From positions 196,662 through 260,661 of the forward strand of contig JXTB01000552.1 of the NCBI GenBank assembly GCA_002914805.1: a stretch of DNA of 64,000 nucleotides. The letters are read 5' to 3'. This document shows, one piece after another, positions 12,050 to 23,582 of the stretch (position 1 is the stretch's first letter; each line of letters opens with the position of its first letter). The notes under the pieces were generated by a model, which made no database searches, was not told the origin of the DNA, and saw nothing but the letters and a program-made list of their open reading frames with translations. The translations under genes and the position numbers were made by a program. The DNA comes from Parasponia andersonii. Taxonomy: Eukaryota; Streptophyta; Magnoliopsida; Rosales; Cannabaceae.

Positions 12050-12425
12050 TATCGGTCCTGATCTTGACCCCAGCGGCGGCACCTCTGCTCAGTTAGGGTC
12101 AAAAAATTTCAGCCGTAGTCAAACTTGTTCGGCAACTTCTCCCGATTGTTTCCATCATTTTTCAACCGGTAGCCGAAAAATTTCAACCACGATCGAACAT
12201 TTTCGACTGAAGTCGAGCCACCATTCGACTATAGTCAAACAATTCGATTGGGGTCGAAGACGCTGGTCAAAATTTTCGATTGGCACTCTACTAGCATTTG
12301 ATCGTAGTCGGAAAATTTCAACCTGAGTCGAATATAGTCGATTGTCTTCCCAGTGTCGCTTCTGTCACTTTTAATTTTTTTGACGTGGTAGAAAATTTTC
12401 GACTAAGGTCGAGTCAAAGATAATT
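12050..12425. repeat. TCGA-rich degenerate repeat island
   Basis: In contrast to its surroundings, this segment is dense in TCGA, GTCGAA and TTTTCGA words, with recurring AAAATTTCAACC and (G/C)AGTCGA modules on both strands. More than a dozen TCGA or TCGG sites fall in about 330 bp. There is no open frame of note. It may be the sub-terminal repeat field of an unrecognised transposon. Confidence 0.5.
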
Positions 12426-13118
12426 TTGAAACACCGAAATATTCATCAAATGTATGAAAATAAAAGTCTTATTTTTGTAAATAGCTTATAAATTGTCTTT
12501 TTTTTTTTTTTTCCATCACATGTATTAAAAGAAAGTTAAAATTGATAACCTCTCAATAATTTTCTTACAAAGGTAACCAAGTTCGGGTATACACAATTAG
12601 AAGCTGTGGAATCAGCATATAAATCTAGAGGTGAGGGACCTATTTTTTAAGCATGGAAGTTTTATCTCTTTTTCAATCTTTAGTTTTTATGTCCGGATGT
12701 GTAGTTAATGTACTCGATGTAAATCGGTTAATATACTTGTCTATTGTTCAGGACATAAAGCTAAGACTAAAAAGAAGAAGATTTTTTTTAATGATTTTAA
12801 TAAAGTGGTAATTCTCCTAGAGATCCCTCCAGAACACAAGAGATTATGTTAAAAGTACTCCATCTATTATGGCTTGATATTTTGTTTAACGTTTTATTCT
12901 CGTAAATAAAAAATGTTTCCGCTATTTTTTCAAAAGAGACACTAGTAATATCCACTATCAAAGAATTTAGTCTTACTTGGTGATTACATGGATCTAGGAG
13001 TGTTCGGCGGGTTGCGGGGGGATGGACGTAGTTGTATTCCAAAATTCTAGAATAAATTAGGTAAATATTACTTTTTTTTCTCATTAATTAAATCTATCAC
13101 CATACAACTTTTTAAAAA
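12426..13118. other. Intergenic stretch with a TAGGAGTGTTCG-type fragment
   Basis: Around 12993-13025 the text CTAGGAGTGTTCGGCGGGTTG resembles the CTAGGGGTGTTCG end seen inverted at 16998-17016, so it may be a fragment of the same element family. The open frame spanning 12797-13084 on the minus strand has no recognisable domain. Confidence 0.35.
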
Positions 13119-13228
13119 TAAATTCTTGACGATTTTGATAAATTCTTAACTCAGTGATAATCTTGACAGATTCTTGATAGATTCTTGACAGATTTTTGAT
13201 GAATTCTTGACAGAATCTTGATTAATTC
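13119..13228. repeat. Degenerate array of GATTCTTGACA-like units
   Basis: Roughly nine successive units of about 11-14 bp related to (A/G)ATTCTTGA(C/T)A occur between 13119 and 13228. The variants GATTTTGATA and AATCTTGATT are included. Confidence 0.7.
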
Positions 13229-14337
13229 CCTCCCAAAAGTAATAGAATATAATAGTAGTGGTAAATTTAGTTAAATATTTGAAAAAAGTGGTAATTATCT
13301 TCTTAACCTGAAATTCTAACCCAAAATTGCTCGCTAAATAGGCGGATTGGGCTTATTGGGCCGATTTTCATTGGGCTATAATTTTTTGAAAGAAAAAAAA
13401 GGGAAAAATGACATCGAATACTATATTTTAAAAAATAATGACCGAAATACGATACGGAGCTAAACACTTATTTTTGTTCGTTAGAAAAATGCCACTTTCT
13501 TAATTTCTTTTCTCCCTCTCTTTCTCTCATCTCTCCTCTGGCTCAGATTTGAGCAACTTGACTTTCTCTCCGATCCAGGCCAGTCCTCTTCGTTGCCGTC
13601 AATGTTCATCTCCGGCATCACAATGGGTTAAATTTCTTCATAGACTTTCTCTCCATAACAATGGACAATTGGTTCTCCTGGGCTTTCAATTCGGGGAACT
13701 CAAGAAGCTTCCTCAACTTCCATAGATTTCTCATTCCAAAGCTAGAGAAGCTTCCGACTTGGCTTTTTCCCTTTGATTGTTTGTTTGTTTTAATTTAAAT
13801 TGATTATTATGCATTTGCTAGTACTTAGTTTGGCTAGTTGTTTGAAGAGTAAATGTAGATAAGTTATTTGATCAGACGACTGACTTGTTTTAAGTGCCCA
13901 GAGGAGAAGATGCACACAATATGCTTGATAGAAGGACAGAACAAAATTTTGATTGCTTCGTTGGTTCCCTTTACTTTTTCTTCTTTTTTTTTTCTTCAAA
14001 ATTTAAGCTGATTATTATGTATTTGATTATACTTACTGTTTTTTTTGAAAGGCTTATTTGCTCATACTTAGTTTGGTTGTGATTGCAATAATTATCTCTT
14101 TACTGGATTGGTTTGTTTCTTTACTAATTTTTTTATTATTTACAACCTTCTGCTTGCTTTGTTGATATTATTGTAGATCTGAGCCCTTTCTTGTTTACTA
14201 GTATTTAGCATTTCTTATTGTTCTTCTATGTTGGTATAGAATCTCACGTGGGGATTCATCTTTTTCGGATATTATTGATCTTCTTGGATATTTGTAATTA
14301 GTTCTTTCTTTTCCATAAAAAATAAAGAAAGAAACTA
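13229..14337. other. Intergenic; exon-like segment near 13510-13790
   Basis: From about 13510 to 13790 the sequence is richer in G+C and begins with a CT-rich, leader-like run (TCTCTCATCTCTCCTCTGGC). It contains ATG codons at about 13599 and 13624 but no frame stays open long enough to support a gene. It could be a captured gene fragment or an untranslated leader. The rest is A/T-rich and unremarkable. Confidence 0.25.
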
Positions 14338-14766
14338 ATGACTCGACGTTTATAATTCAAACTAATTTGGATTCCTAAAAAAATTTAGTTATTGCTATTT
14401 TTAAAACCAAAAATCAAACTAGTATTAAATAGTTTTGAGTAGAAACTAAATTAATTTCGTATGGGAATCAAACTGTTTTCGAGTTGAAACTAAATTAGTT
14501 ATGTAAGGAAACTAAATTGGTTTCGAATTTAAACCAAACTAGTTTCAAGTAGTAACTAGGAAATAATCTGGGTAACTAATTTTTTTTTTTGATTGATTAC
14601 TTTAGAAAGTAGAAACTAAATTAGTATTTTCAAGTAGAAATCAAAGTAGTTTCTAGTGGAAATAAAATTAGTTATAAGTAAAAATCTTATTGTTTCAAGT
14701 AGTAACCGAAGACTAAATTAGTTTTAAGTAGAAACCAAATTAGTTTTGAGTAATAACCATAAAACT
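14338..14766. repeat. Degenerate array of GAAACTAAATTAGTTT(C)-type units
   Basis: The words AAACTAATTTG, GTAGAAACTAAATTAGT, GAAACTAAATTGGTTTC, AACCAAACTAGTTTC and AACCAAATTAGTTTT recur about every 20-30 bp. The unit is partly palindromic (AAACTAATTTAGTTT), so it reads similarly on both strands. Confidence 0.7.
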
Positions 14767-15045
14767 TTCGTGGTTTCTTGTAATTTATTTAGCTACATTG
14801 TATTCTGTAAAAAAAAAAAACTTCGATGGTTTTCAAGAAACCTTCGTGATTTTCTGTAATTTATTTAACTACATGACATTCTGCAAAAAAAACCTACAAT
14901 AGTTTCCAGGAAATATTTGTGGTTTCCTGATTTACTTACATACATGACATTCCGCTAAAGGAAACCTTTGATTTATTTACGTATAGAAAATTCTGCTAAA
15001 AAGAAACCAAATTGGTTTCTATGAAACCTTTGTAGTAATCTATTA
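14767..15045. repeat. Degenerate tandem array, unit about 75 bp
   Basis: Successive copies contain CTTCGTGGTTTCCTGTAATT-like sequence, TATTTAACTACATGACATTC, a run of A, CCTACGATGGTTTCAAGAAA-like sequence, and start again. About four decaying copies are visible before the sequence changes near 15045. It directly follows the array at 14338-14766 and shares its GAAACC/GGTTTC words. Confidence 0.7.
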
Positions 15046-15415
15046 AAAAAAAAAAGATAACTTATTTACTAAAATACCACCGTATTTTTTAGCTCCCAAA
15101 ATATTTAGAAAAATACTCTAAGAAGGTCATACAAAATTTTTATTATTTTTAAAAGGTAATAAATTTGATAATAGCTTATAATATTAGCATATGACATCAT
15201 GACTTTTTTTTTTCTAAAAAATGTTGATTTACCTCTAACAAATGCAATTAAAGAATAAATACTGAAAACAAAAACTAAACAAGTAATCATTTATTCCGTA
15301 GTCTAAAATCTTGTAGAAAGAAAGAAATAAAATACTAATTAAGTTATAAGAGTAGCTACTGAACTAGTTACTAGTTGGAATATTGGGTGGGTGGGTTCGA
15401 CGGATGGTGGGCGGA
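15046..15415. other. Intergenic, then left flank of a disrupted hAT-like remnant
   Basis: Nothing coding. From about 15385 the G-rich text (GGGTGGGTGGGTTCGACGG) resembles the interior of the remnant that continues at 16851, beyond the inserted LTR-like element. Confidence 0.4.
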
Positions 15416-16850
15416 TGTTGAGCTATTTCTAATACACGACCGCAAGTATACAGATTGCAACAAATAATATAGATAGTAAGAGAGTACCGTTCTCATGGAG
15501 AGTACTTAATTCATAATTGGTAACTATTAATCGAAACTAGTTTCTAATTTATCCAAACGACAATAATTGATTATTTTATGCAAGAATCAAAATGTAAATT
15601 CAATGTGAAATGCAAGAATAGAAATCGAAATTAAGCAACCAAAGATTGCTCTAACAATAATGACAGGGAACCTAGGGGTGCAACCTACGCTCTAACTCCT
15701 CCAATTATTAGTTTTCCTCACAATTCAATCATCCATTTAGAGTTAACAACCAAGAATTCAATTGTATTCACAAACTCCTTTCCAAGACATAAGTGAAATC
15801 ATCTAGACAAGATAATATATTACTCCTAACATAAATTAACTAGATTCATTAAGTTTAGTAATTCTCTCAAAATGTTTGCACAAGTCACATAGGTATATTC
15901 CTATCCTATACAAACTCACCCCACAATAGGTGATATTATTTTGTTTTACCTATATCTAAACTTAAACTCTCCTTCCTAAGTTCATATAGGTTTTACAATA
16001 TAACTCTACTTAATAGCAAAGTAATTAGATGCATTAAGCTCAAGATAAGACAATTAACTCATTAATAGATATCATGAACAAATGAGGAAATCAAAATAGT
16101 TAGATTATATTAGAGGTTCAATTGCCTCCCTAGAAATGGAGTTTAGTTCATAGTCCTACAAAGAGAAACATAACTGTTATAGCAAAATTAATACACATTT
16201 ATTGTAGAAAATAAGAAAGTAAGACAAGAGCAAGATGAAAGAAAAACTCTTTTTGAAGCTTTCTAATTTGATTTTTCACCCCATTGGATCCTCTTCTTGG
16301 TTTTGTTTTCTCTTTAGAATAGCTCTAGAACCCCTTGGCTACTAGAGTTTTTTGTCTCCCCATCAGATGAGTGAAAGAAGAGTTAAATAAAGGATGTTCA
16401 CTAATCAATTCTAGGATTTCTGCAATCTGTTCTGCACTTTTTAGCACCACTGGTAGAAAGATGGCACTGCAACACCACAAAAATGAGGCTACAACACCAT
16501 AGAATAGGGACTACAGCCCTATGATTTTGGGGCTATAGTCCCATGATTTTGGCATTGTAGCCCTGTGATTTTGGGGCTGTGGCATAATATTTCCTGCATT
16601 ATGGCACCGAACTAGTTTCTAATCTTCACTCTGAAAGCTCTATCATCGGTCTTCTCTTAGTACTGTGCAAGTTTGTCACGTAAATATCTTGATTTACCTC
16701 CAATTTAGCTCTTGAAAACAACATTTTTTGTCCAATGATGTCTCACTTGAAATATGTATAAAAAACAATAAAATAAGTTAAAGAAGCTCAAAGACGAGCA
16801 ATTCTTAAGCTCGAAAAGATAGTAAAGATAAGTGTAAAATACACTTATCA
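15416..16850 (-). mobile_element. LTR-like element (solo LTR or TRIM), 1435 bp
   Basis: Read on the minus strand it starts TGATAAGTGTATTTTACAC and ends AGAAATAGCTCAACA, with the TG...CA ends of an LTR. The flanks are GCGGA (15411-15415) and GTGGA (16851-16855), a 5 bp duplication with one transition. A homologous, shorter copy lies in the opposite orientation at 42050-42933. They share the CTTAAGAATTGCTCGTCTTTG motif near the start, an ACATAGGTATATTCCTATCC-type stretch and the final ACTTG.GGT..GTGTTAGAAATAG. No gag or pol, primer-binding site or second LTR is present. It interrupts an older hAT-like sequence. Confidence 0.65.
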
Positions 16851-17016
16851 GTGGATTGAATGTAAGTGATGTCCTAAAATTCCAACCCAAAACTACCCAC
16901 TAAATAGGTGGGTTAGGCAGGTTTGGTGGCGGGCATGACGTGTCAATTTTTTCATTAGTAGGTTGGTTCAGGGCATGCGGTTTCAATGGGTGAGCAGGTT
17001 TTCGAACACCCCTAGA
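16851..17016. mobile_element. Remnant of a hAT-like element, right part with CTAGGGGTGTTCG end
   Basis: On the minus strand the sequence opens CTAGGGGTGTTCGAAAACC and continues through GGG-rich, CCCACC-rich text. (T)AGGGGTGTTCG ends followed by CGGGTT-like repeats are typical of hAT-type non-autonomous elements. Its other part appears to lie left of 15415, split by the LTR-like insertion. The distal terminus is not identified. Confidence 0.4.
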
Positions 17017-17673
17017 AAGTACCAGAAATACCTCTACCAAAAAAACTCCATAAAATACATTGAACTTATTATTAAATATTGGGTCATAATCAAATTTGAC
17101 CTTGTTTTAAAGCTCATGATGAAATTTGGGATTAAATTATTACCTAATTATAAAACAAATACACATCTTTTAATGAAAAATTGAAAAATTAAAAATAGCA
17201 TTGCCATCATATAGTTAAAATTTAACCCCAAAGAATGAAATATATATATATATATATATATTAGGCTGACTGAAAAATTCGGAGGTAATTAAAAAAAAAA
17301 CCTCGACGGTAGTCAAAATATCATAACTAATCATGTCATATCTATGTAAAAATTCACTGCAGAAGTGTTGGATATGTGGCTTATAACTAAGCCGAAAGAT
17401 TTTTTGGGCCATGCCTAATTAAGATTAATATATGAAGTTACCTTTTTGCAAATAGACGTTCATCAATTTTGTAAACACAATCTGTTGCCTTTTTGTATTG
17501 TGACCTTGGTTACTCAAACTTGTAAGCACATGCATATATTTATATATGCTATTTCTGGCGGAGAAAAGGGTGGCCGTAATAGTATTTGATGCAAGCTGCT
17601 TCTTTGTTCGTTTTGGCAATCACTCGTGATTTTGAAAGCAGCCATACAAAGCAATTTTGTTTAGATAGCTTAC
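17017..17673. other. Intergenic stretch
   Basis: Contains a (TA)n tract at 17239-17262 but no recognisable gene. The open frames on both strands here have no family signature. Confidence 0.5.
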
Positions 17674-18089
17674 TGTTGATTCATTAATATACAAATTTGT
17701 CTCTCATAATTTGTATGAATTTGATATATACAAGCTTTGGGTTTTGTTTCTTTGTCGCTAGTTTCTTTGTTGTTCCTTTTGATATTAGCATTAAGATTGT
17801 TAGCAAAGCATCTTCTTTGCAGTCTTGGTTGCTTTTGTGTGTGTGAGAGAGAGATTTGAGCGTATTTAGAATTTGAGTGTGAGAGAATTTTGTCAGACTT
17901 TTATAATCTCCTTTAGCTATAGTGGAATTTTTCGTCATTTCTGACGTGAATGTAGGCTATATTTTATAGCTGAACCACGATAAATCCTTGTATTGCTTAT
18001 GATTTTCTGTTATTTATATTTTGTCATAAATCCTTATAATTTGACCTTTGTCTAACAAGTTTAGTATCTGTGCTTCCGCTGGCATAACA
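17674..18089 (+). mobile_element. 5' LTR of a Ty1/copia element (start approximate)
   Basis: The sequence upstream of the primer-binding site ends ...GCTGGCATAACA, as copia LTRs do. It contains a TTGTG/GAGAGA-rich R-like region and the AACCACGATAAATCCTTGTA stretch common in copia LTRs. The start is placed at TGTTGATTC (17674) because it mirrors the TAACA end. That border is a guess, since no second LTR is present to compare. Confidence 0.5.
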
Positions 18090-18091
18090 AA

Positions 18092-18104
18092 TAGTATCAA
18101 GAGC
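18092..18104 (+). promoter_or_regulatory. Degenerate copia primer-binding site
   Basis: TAGTATCAAGAGC lies three bases after the LTR end. The consensus complementary to initiator Met-tRNA is TGGTATCAGAGC. A G-to-A change and an extra A are visible. Confidence 0.7.
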
Positions 18105-18171
18105 TTTAGGTAATTTGATTCAATTATGGACTTATTATTTATCAAATTATTTTGGATTTTTAGCTTCTGCG

Positions 18172-19110
18172 ATGGCGACAATGACAAGATATGATGTTGC
18201 AAAATTTGATGGGAAGAATAGCTTTAGTCTTTAGCGTGATAAGATACGAGCTCTTCTAGTTTAGCAAGGGTTACTTAATACACTAAAAGGCAATGAAGCT
18301 TTGCTAGCAAATTTATTAGATGAATAGGAGCATAATCGCTTAGAATGGGCACATAGTGCTACTTAATTGTCCTTGTTAGATGAGGTGCTATGTGAGATTG
18401 CTGATGAGACTATTACTTCTGGGTTACTTCTAGGTTGTGGCTTAAGCTTGAGAGTCTATAAATAACTAAGTCTCTTACCAATTAGCTATATTTAAAGCAA
18501 CGTTTGTATACTCTTCATATGTTTGAAGATACACCTATTAAGAGTCATCTTGATGAATTCAATAGAATTATTTTGGATCTGAAAAATATTGATGTAAAAA
18601 TTGATGATGAAGATCTGGCCTTAATTTTGTTATATTCTTTACCTCGTTCCTTTAAGCACTTTGTTGATACTATGTTATATGGGAGAGATATTATTAGTAT
18701 GAAAGATGTTAAGACATCTTTAAATTCTAAGGAATTAAAGAAAAAAATGTCTGAAAGTTGGGACGAAAATTGATCAAGTGCATTAGTTACTAGAGGTAGA
18801 GAAAAGGGAAAAGACAAAAACAGAAGTAAAGGAAAGTCTATAAATAGGAAGGGCAATTACAATTATTATCATCAATTAGGACATTGGAAATTTGAATATC
18901 TAAAGATTGAAGGAAATAAGGAGACCGGTTAAAAATCTTCTACTAAAAATAATCATGCTAGTTTTGCTAAGGGTGGTTCTAATGACGGTGATTATGTTCT
19001 ATCTATTTCCGGTGATTGTTTAGGAAATTTTTGGATTCTTGATTCAGGTTGTTCCTATCATATGTGCCCCATTAGATATTGGTTTGTTGATTATCAATCT
19101 TTTGATAAGG
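18172..19110 (+). pseudogene. Ty1/copia gag-protease pseudogene (truncated)
   Basis: The frame opens at ATG 18172 with MATMTRYDVAKFDGKNSFSL, the usual start of a copia Gag. It shows the UBN2-type Gag core (HMFEDTPIKSHLDEFNRI, then LPRSFKHFVDTMLYGRD) at 18517-18690, a CCHC knuckle region at 18856-18900, and the protease start WILDSGCSYHMCP near 19032-19070. Several in-frame stops sit where copia proteins have Trp or Gln (TGG to TAG, CAA/CAG to TAA/TAG). A frame shift occurs near 18425-18500. All three knuckle cysteines read Tyr. Similarity stops after FDKG near 19110, so integrase and reverse transcriptase are missing. It cannot encode a working Gag. Other open frames on the opposite strand here are shadows. 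Confidence 0.85.
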
Positions 19111-20245
19111 GTTTGAAAGATCCAAGATTGCAAGTATACTAATTTTTTTTGTTTTATTTTTCAAAATAAACAAATATAAAAATTAGTTGTCGGTGTTCTT
19201 GCAATAGTAAGATGAATTCTACTATTATTGTAACAGTAGATCATATTATTATTGTTGCAATACTGAAGTATTGAACGTGTACTATAGGCAAAACAATCAT
19301 AATAATGAAATTAAAAGAAAATAAATGACACCAGAGATTTTTACATCGTTAGATTATTTTTAAATAACCTACTCCATGGGGTCACACCCAGAAAAAGAAA
19401 TATATTAGTAATAATATTTAAAAATACAAACACAATAATTTAATCAAAAATTGACTCCCTCTAATCTTGATGCACTGTATAAGACTCTATCATCAATATG
19501 TTCAATGAGCTCCACTCGTCTTACTTGACTCCACGTCCTTGAACTCCGTTCAACAGCTGGATCAATCTTCTCTGCTATGGCGTGCTTTCAGTTCTCTACA
19601 CCTAGGAATCTCTCTTAAGCACTAGAATGTATCTTTTCTTGAAGAACTCTTACAATCTCAAATACAAAATAATTTCTTAGAGATAACACTCTAAGAACTC
19701 TTAAGGCTCACAAAATGACTATAGAATATACTTTATGCCTTAGAATAAAAGAAAAAAGCTCTTATATAGTAGATTTTTCTTCTTGAAGTACTTAAAATCT
19801 CTTAAACTTGTTAAGCTTTTATAAATGAATTTCAGTCCGTCTCCACATCCTTAGTAGTGTGAAAAGACAAACAAAAGTTAGAAAATATTAGAGAATAAAT
19901 CCAAAAACTTTCCAAAAATGTAATGCTAAAAAGTTGTTGCAGAACAACAACTTTCTGCATTATTACCAGAAACACTTCTAGATATATTAGAAAGTAATCT
20001 CCATAATTTTGGGTCTTCTTAATCAGCTAAAATCAATTTTTTATACCTACTAATACTTTCTTTAAAGACAAGGATTAATTTCACAATTAATTAGAGTTAA
20101 TCTTCTTCCAAGTGTAAAAGTGTGATTCATTACTAAAGTTTTCCTTTCTTCAAAGCGCAAATATGATTCATTACTAAAATACACACATCAATTACAAATA
20201 TATATTAATCTTCATGAAAATACCAAATTTATAAACAGACACCAC
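19111..20245. other. Unclassified insert-like sequence after the copia protease
   Basis: Copia similarity ends abruptly at about 19110. The following 1.1 kb contains ACACCAGAGATTTTTACATC and CACTCGTCTTACTTGACTCC, words reminiscent of reverse-complemented plant LTRs. I cannot find paired ends. It may be part of another LTR element or the sequence that truncated the copia copy. Confidence 0.3.
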
Positions 20246-21051
20246 ATAAGGCTCAATTTTTTCTTTCAAAGTAGCTTATGCCAAAAAAAAAAAATGAAAA
20301 TTTGAAAATTAGAACTTATATGTTAAAAACAATCACAAATTTCAAATTTTCACATCAGTTATTAATTTAAATAATTCAAAACTAATAGGACATAGCAACA
20401 AAAGAATACCAGAGACAAAAGATAAAATCAAGCTTTCAAGAGTCAACCTTAGATAATTTCGTCGAAGCATGAGCAACTTACATTAATTGCTCAAACTAAA
20501 AAAAACAGCTAAAAGATACATCAATTATAGTTCTAAGAATCCATGAAAAGAATTACGAACTATAATTATTATCTCAGTTTTCTCATAATCCAAATAGATA
20601 TTGGAAAACTCATTAGGAAAACACAAAAACATACCTTAAAACCCGATCTTTCCATCAAACCTAATCGACTTCCAGGGCCAAAACAGATCTCACACCCAAA
20701 ATTTGACCATAAAAAGATAGAGAAGAAGACACCCAAAACCTAGATGCCAAAAACTTATATATCAATAGGAATTGATTTCAAATAGTCGGTTGACGCAGAT
20801 GTCAGTTTAATAGACCTTTTTAGAAAAGCTAAGATAAGTTATTTATTTATTTATTCTTTTTTGGGAAGAAAAAAAGCTCAATTTCTTTAAAGGAAGACAA
20901 GTTAGTGGAAAAAAAGGGTCTATAATGGACCTTTAGATCAAATAGACGGTCAAGATTCGTTGGTGGCAGAAAGTTGGGTAAAAAAATACTTGTGGCAAAA
21001 TATACAGTATTCATAAAGCTCCTACGCCTCTTATTATGTATAGAATATATG

Positions 21052-21082
<31 letters not shown>

Positions 21083-21129
21083 TTTGATTGCTGATCACAA
21101 ATACTATTACGATCTTAAAAAATCTTTAT
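20246..21129. other. Intergenic stretch
   Basis: A segment at 20600-20740 read on the minus strand looks mildly exon-like, with a following GGTATGTTTTTG donor-like site. No frame is long or recognisable enough for a gene call. A (TA)n tract ends at 21082. Confidence 0.35.
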
Positions 21130-21345
21130 CTTAAAGTAGTCAAATTTACGCTCTTATAGCAAAATGATTAAATTTTTTGTCCATAAAATATTTAGTATAT
21201 AAATATATCTATTAAGTGTAAAAATATATATAATTAGATATTTAGCTATAAAATTTAAAAAATGAACATTTACTTAATCAAATTTAAAATATTAGTCATT
21301 CACCTAAATTTTTTAAAAAATCATTTTGGCCTAAATTATTCTGTG
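21130..21345 (-). mobile_element. Small dispersed MITE-like repeat, copy 1
   Basis: The minus strand reads GGTGAATGACTAATATTTTA, then AATTTGATTAAGTAAATGTTC and ATTTTATAGCTAAATAT. A plus-strand copy with the same order of words is at 60015-60250. No coding content. The borders are approximate. Confidence 0.55.
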
Positions 21346-23582
21346 AAATGATATGGAAAGGACTAGCATGGGCCAAAATGACTTTTTTGAGCATTTTTCT
21401 ATAAGTGACATTATTAAAAGTTTCAACGACTTCTTAATGTTTTTTTGACTATGAAAAAACCATTATTTAGAATTTTTTCACAGTCATAAGTTCTTGACCT
21501 ATAGAAGTCTTTGATACTCTTAAAATTATCATTTTTATAAAAAGTACAAAAAGTTATTTTGGCCCAAGTTAGCCTTTTCTCAATGTGAAAATTATGCGTC
21601 ATAAATGTTTAGAAAAAGCTAGAAAAATATTGTGGTCTCTGTTTTTTTCATTTCAGGTACAATTTTTATTAGAAAAATGATATTTTTAAAAAATATTTAG
21701 AAAAATATAATTTTCTAAAATAATAACTAATAACTGGTAATCCGTGTTCGAGTTCTGATAATTAGTAACCAAAAATAGTTATAACTGATAATTAGATTTC
21801 AGAAATTAGTAATTAGTATATATTTTAAAAATGGGATTTTCTAAAAACTTTTTTGAAAGTGATATTTTTTTAATAAAAGTCATACGGGAATTAGGGAAAA
21901 AAAACCTGACCTTCTTATTTTTGTAATTCCTTTTAATTTTTATAGATAAAAGTATTAGAAACCTTTCTCTGTTACTCCTAACTAGGTCCAAATCCAATTT
22001 CCTCTCCTTTGTTTGTTTTTTCTTTGCGAATATTTGACTAGTACGTTCTTATTCTCCTTCCGTCAGGCCTTTCTTTTCCCGTTCTTAAAATGGACATGTC
22101 CAATATTATAATATTCTTGGGCCATATTCAAAATGTTTGGATTAAAAAAGAAGTCCAAATTCAAAAATTGGACCACGGTAGGCGCACTTTGGGTCAAAAT
22201 GACTTTTTATCTCTTTTCAAAAAATTTTGATTGCTAGTCAAAAGGGTTGAATATGTATCGAATATTTATAAGAAGTGTCCTTTTGTCTTTTCACACCTAA
22301 TTAATAAATGGCCATTTATACAAAATACATTAAATTTGAAAACCGGTCATTTTTCAAATAAGTTTTGAAATTCGGCCATTTAGGTTAAAAACTCATTGGT
22401 ATATGTCCATTTTTAGATCCAAAAGTCCATAAATGTCTTCGATTCGAAAATTATTCTAAATGATCCAATTAAATATACCTTAGAATTAAATACAAAAAAT
22501 TCCCTCATCAGCGCCCATATTTTGTACAAGGTAATGTCCATTTATTAGTAAAGAGGGATTTTTAATTATTTTTTGACCTTTATGAGTTTATGAAATTTAG
22601 GCCATTAACGAGAAATTATGATTAAAAAGTACCTCATTGTTTTTTTTTTTTTGGGTATATTCATGTATGTACTCGGTATATTTATTTGTCCAAACTACAA
22701 TTTCTTATAAATTAATGACTATTTGTTACTTAAGAGGTTTTAAAACTTCTTTTAACATCTTTTTTCTTTTAAAAAAAATTCTTTTAATATTTATGAGTTC
22801 ATAGATATGCAGAAAATAAATTTGATGACTCAGTAAAAGTAAAGTTATTTTTGCCTTTGCACATAATTAAATGTGTATTTTTGAGAATTTTTAGTTCAAT
22901 TTTTAAATAATTTAAGATATTCTGTTTTGAATTTAATTTGGAATATAACTTGATTTAATTAACTAGGATATTTAAATAGGATTAATCTTAATAAAATCAG
23001 AAACACTAGGTCTTTAGCTTATTGATTTGTCATATTATTTAATTATTTTATTTGTTTTTCTTTTTAATGTTTCTTTCTGATTATTTTCTAATAAAATTAG
23101 AGCTACGTTAATTTTAATACTAAGTAAATACTAAAGATGTAAAGTGGGCCTTCTTAGAGATACATTAATTTTGATACTTAATAAACAATAGAGATGTAAA
23201 GTAGATAGGTCCGAGTCATATTTATATTTGATAAACTCACACATAGTTAGGCCTAACTAGCATGAAATGTAGGTCAGGCTGGCCAACCTCTTTTTTTATT
23301 AAAAAGCTTGGTACGGCTTATAAACTCAATCTACGTTTTATGCGGGTCTAAGTGACCAATGCCTATGCAGGTTAAAATATACGTCTAAATTCATTGTTAT
23401 ACTATGTTTTAATATTTTTAAATTTTATTAAGCATTATAATATAATAGAGATTATATTATCCTTTTATTTTTTGTTAGATTTAAATAGGGAAAAAAAATT
23501 TATATTCTTTTAAAATTTGAATTAATTAAAAATAAATAAAAATATTTAATTAAGATTTTTTAAAAAATTTTAATTAAGAAAC
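21346..23582. other. Intergenic stretch with short MITE-like fragments
   Basis: Around 22300-22420, GGCCATTTATACAAAA and TTCGGCCATTTAGG words look like the ends of small non-autonomous elements. Nothing coding is recognisable. Confidence 0.4.
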
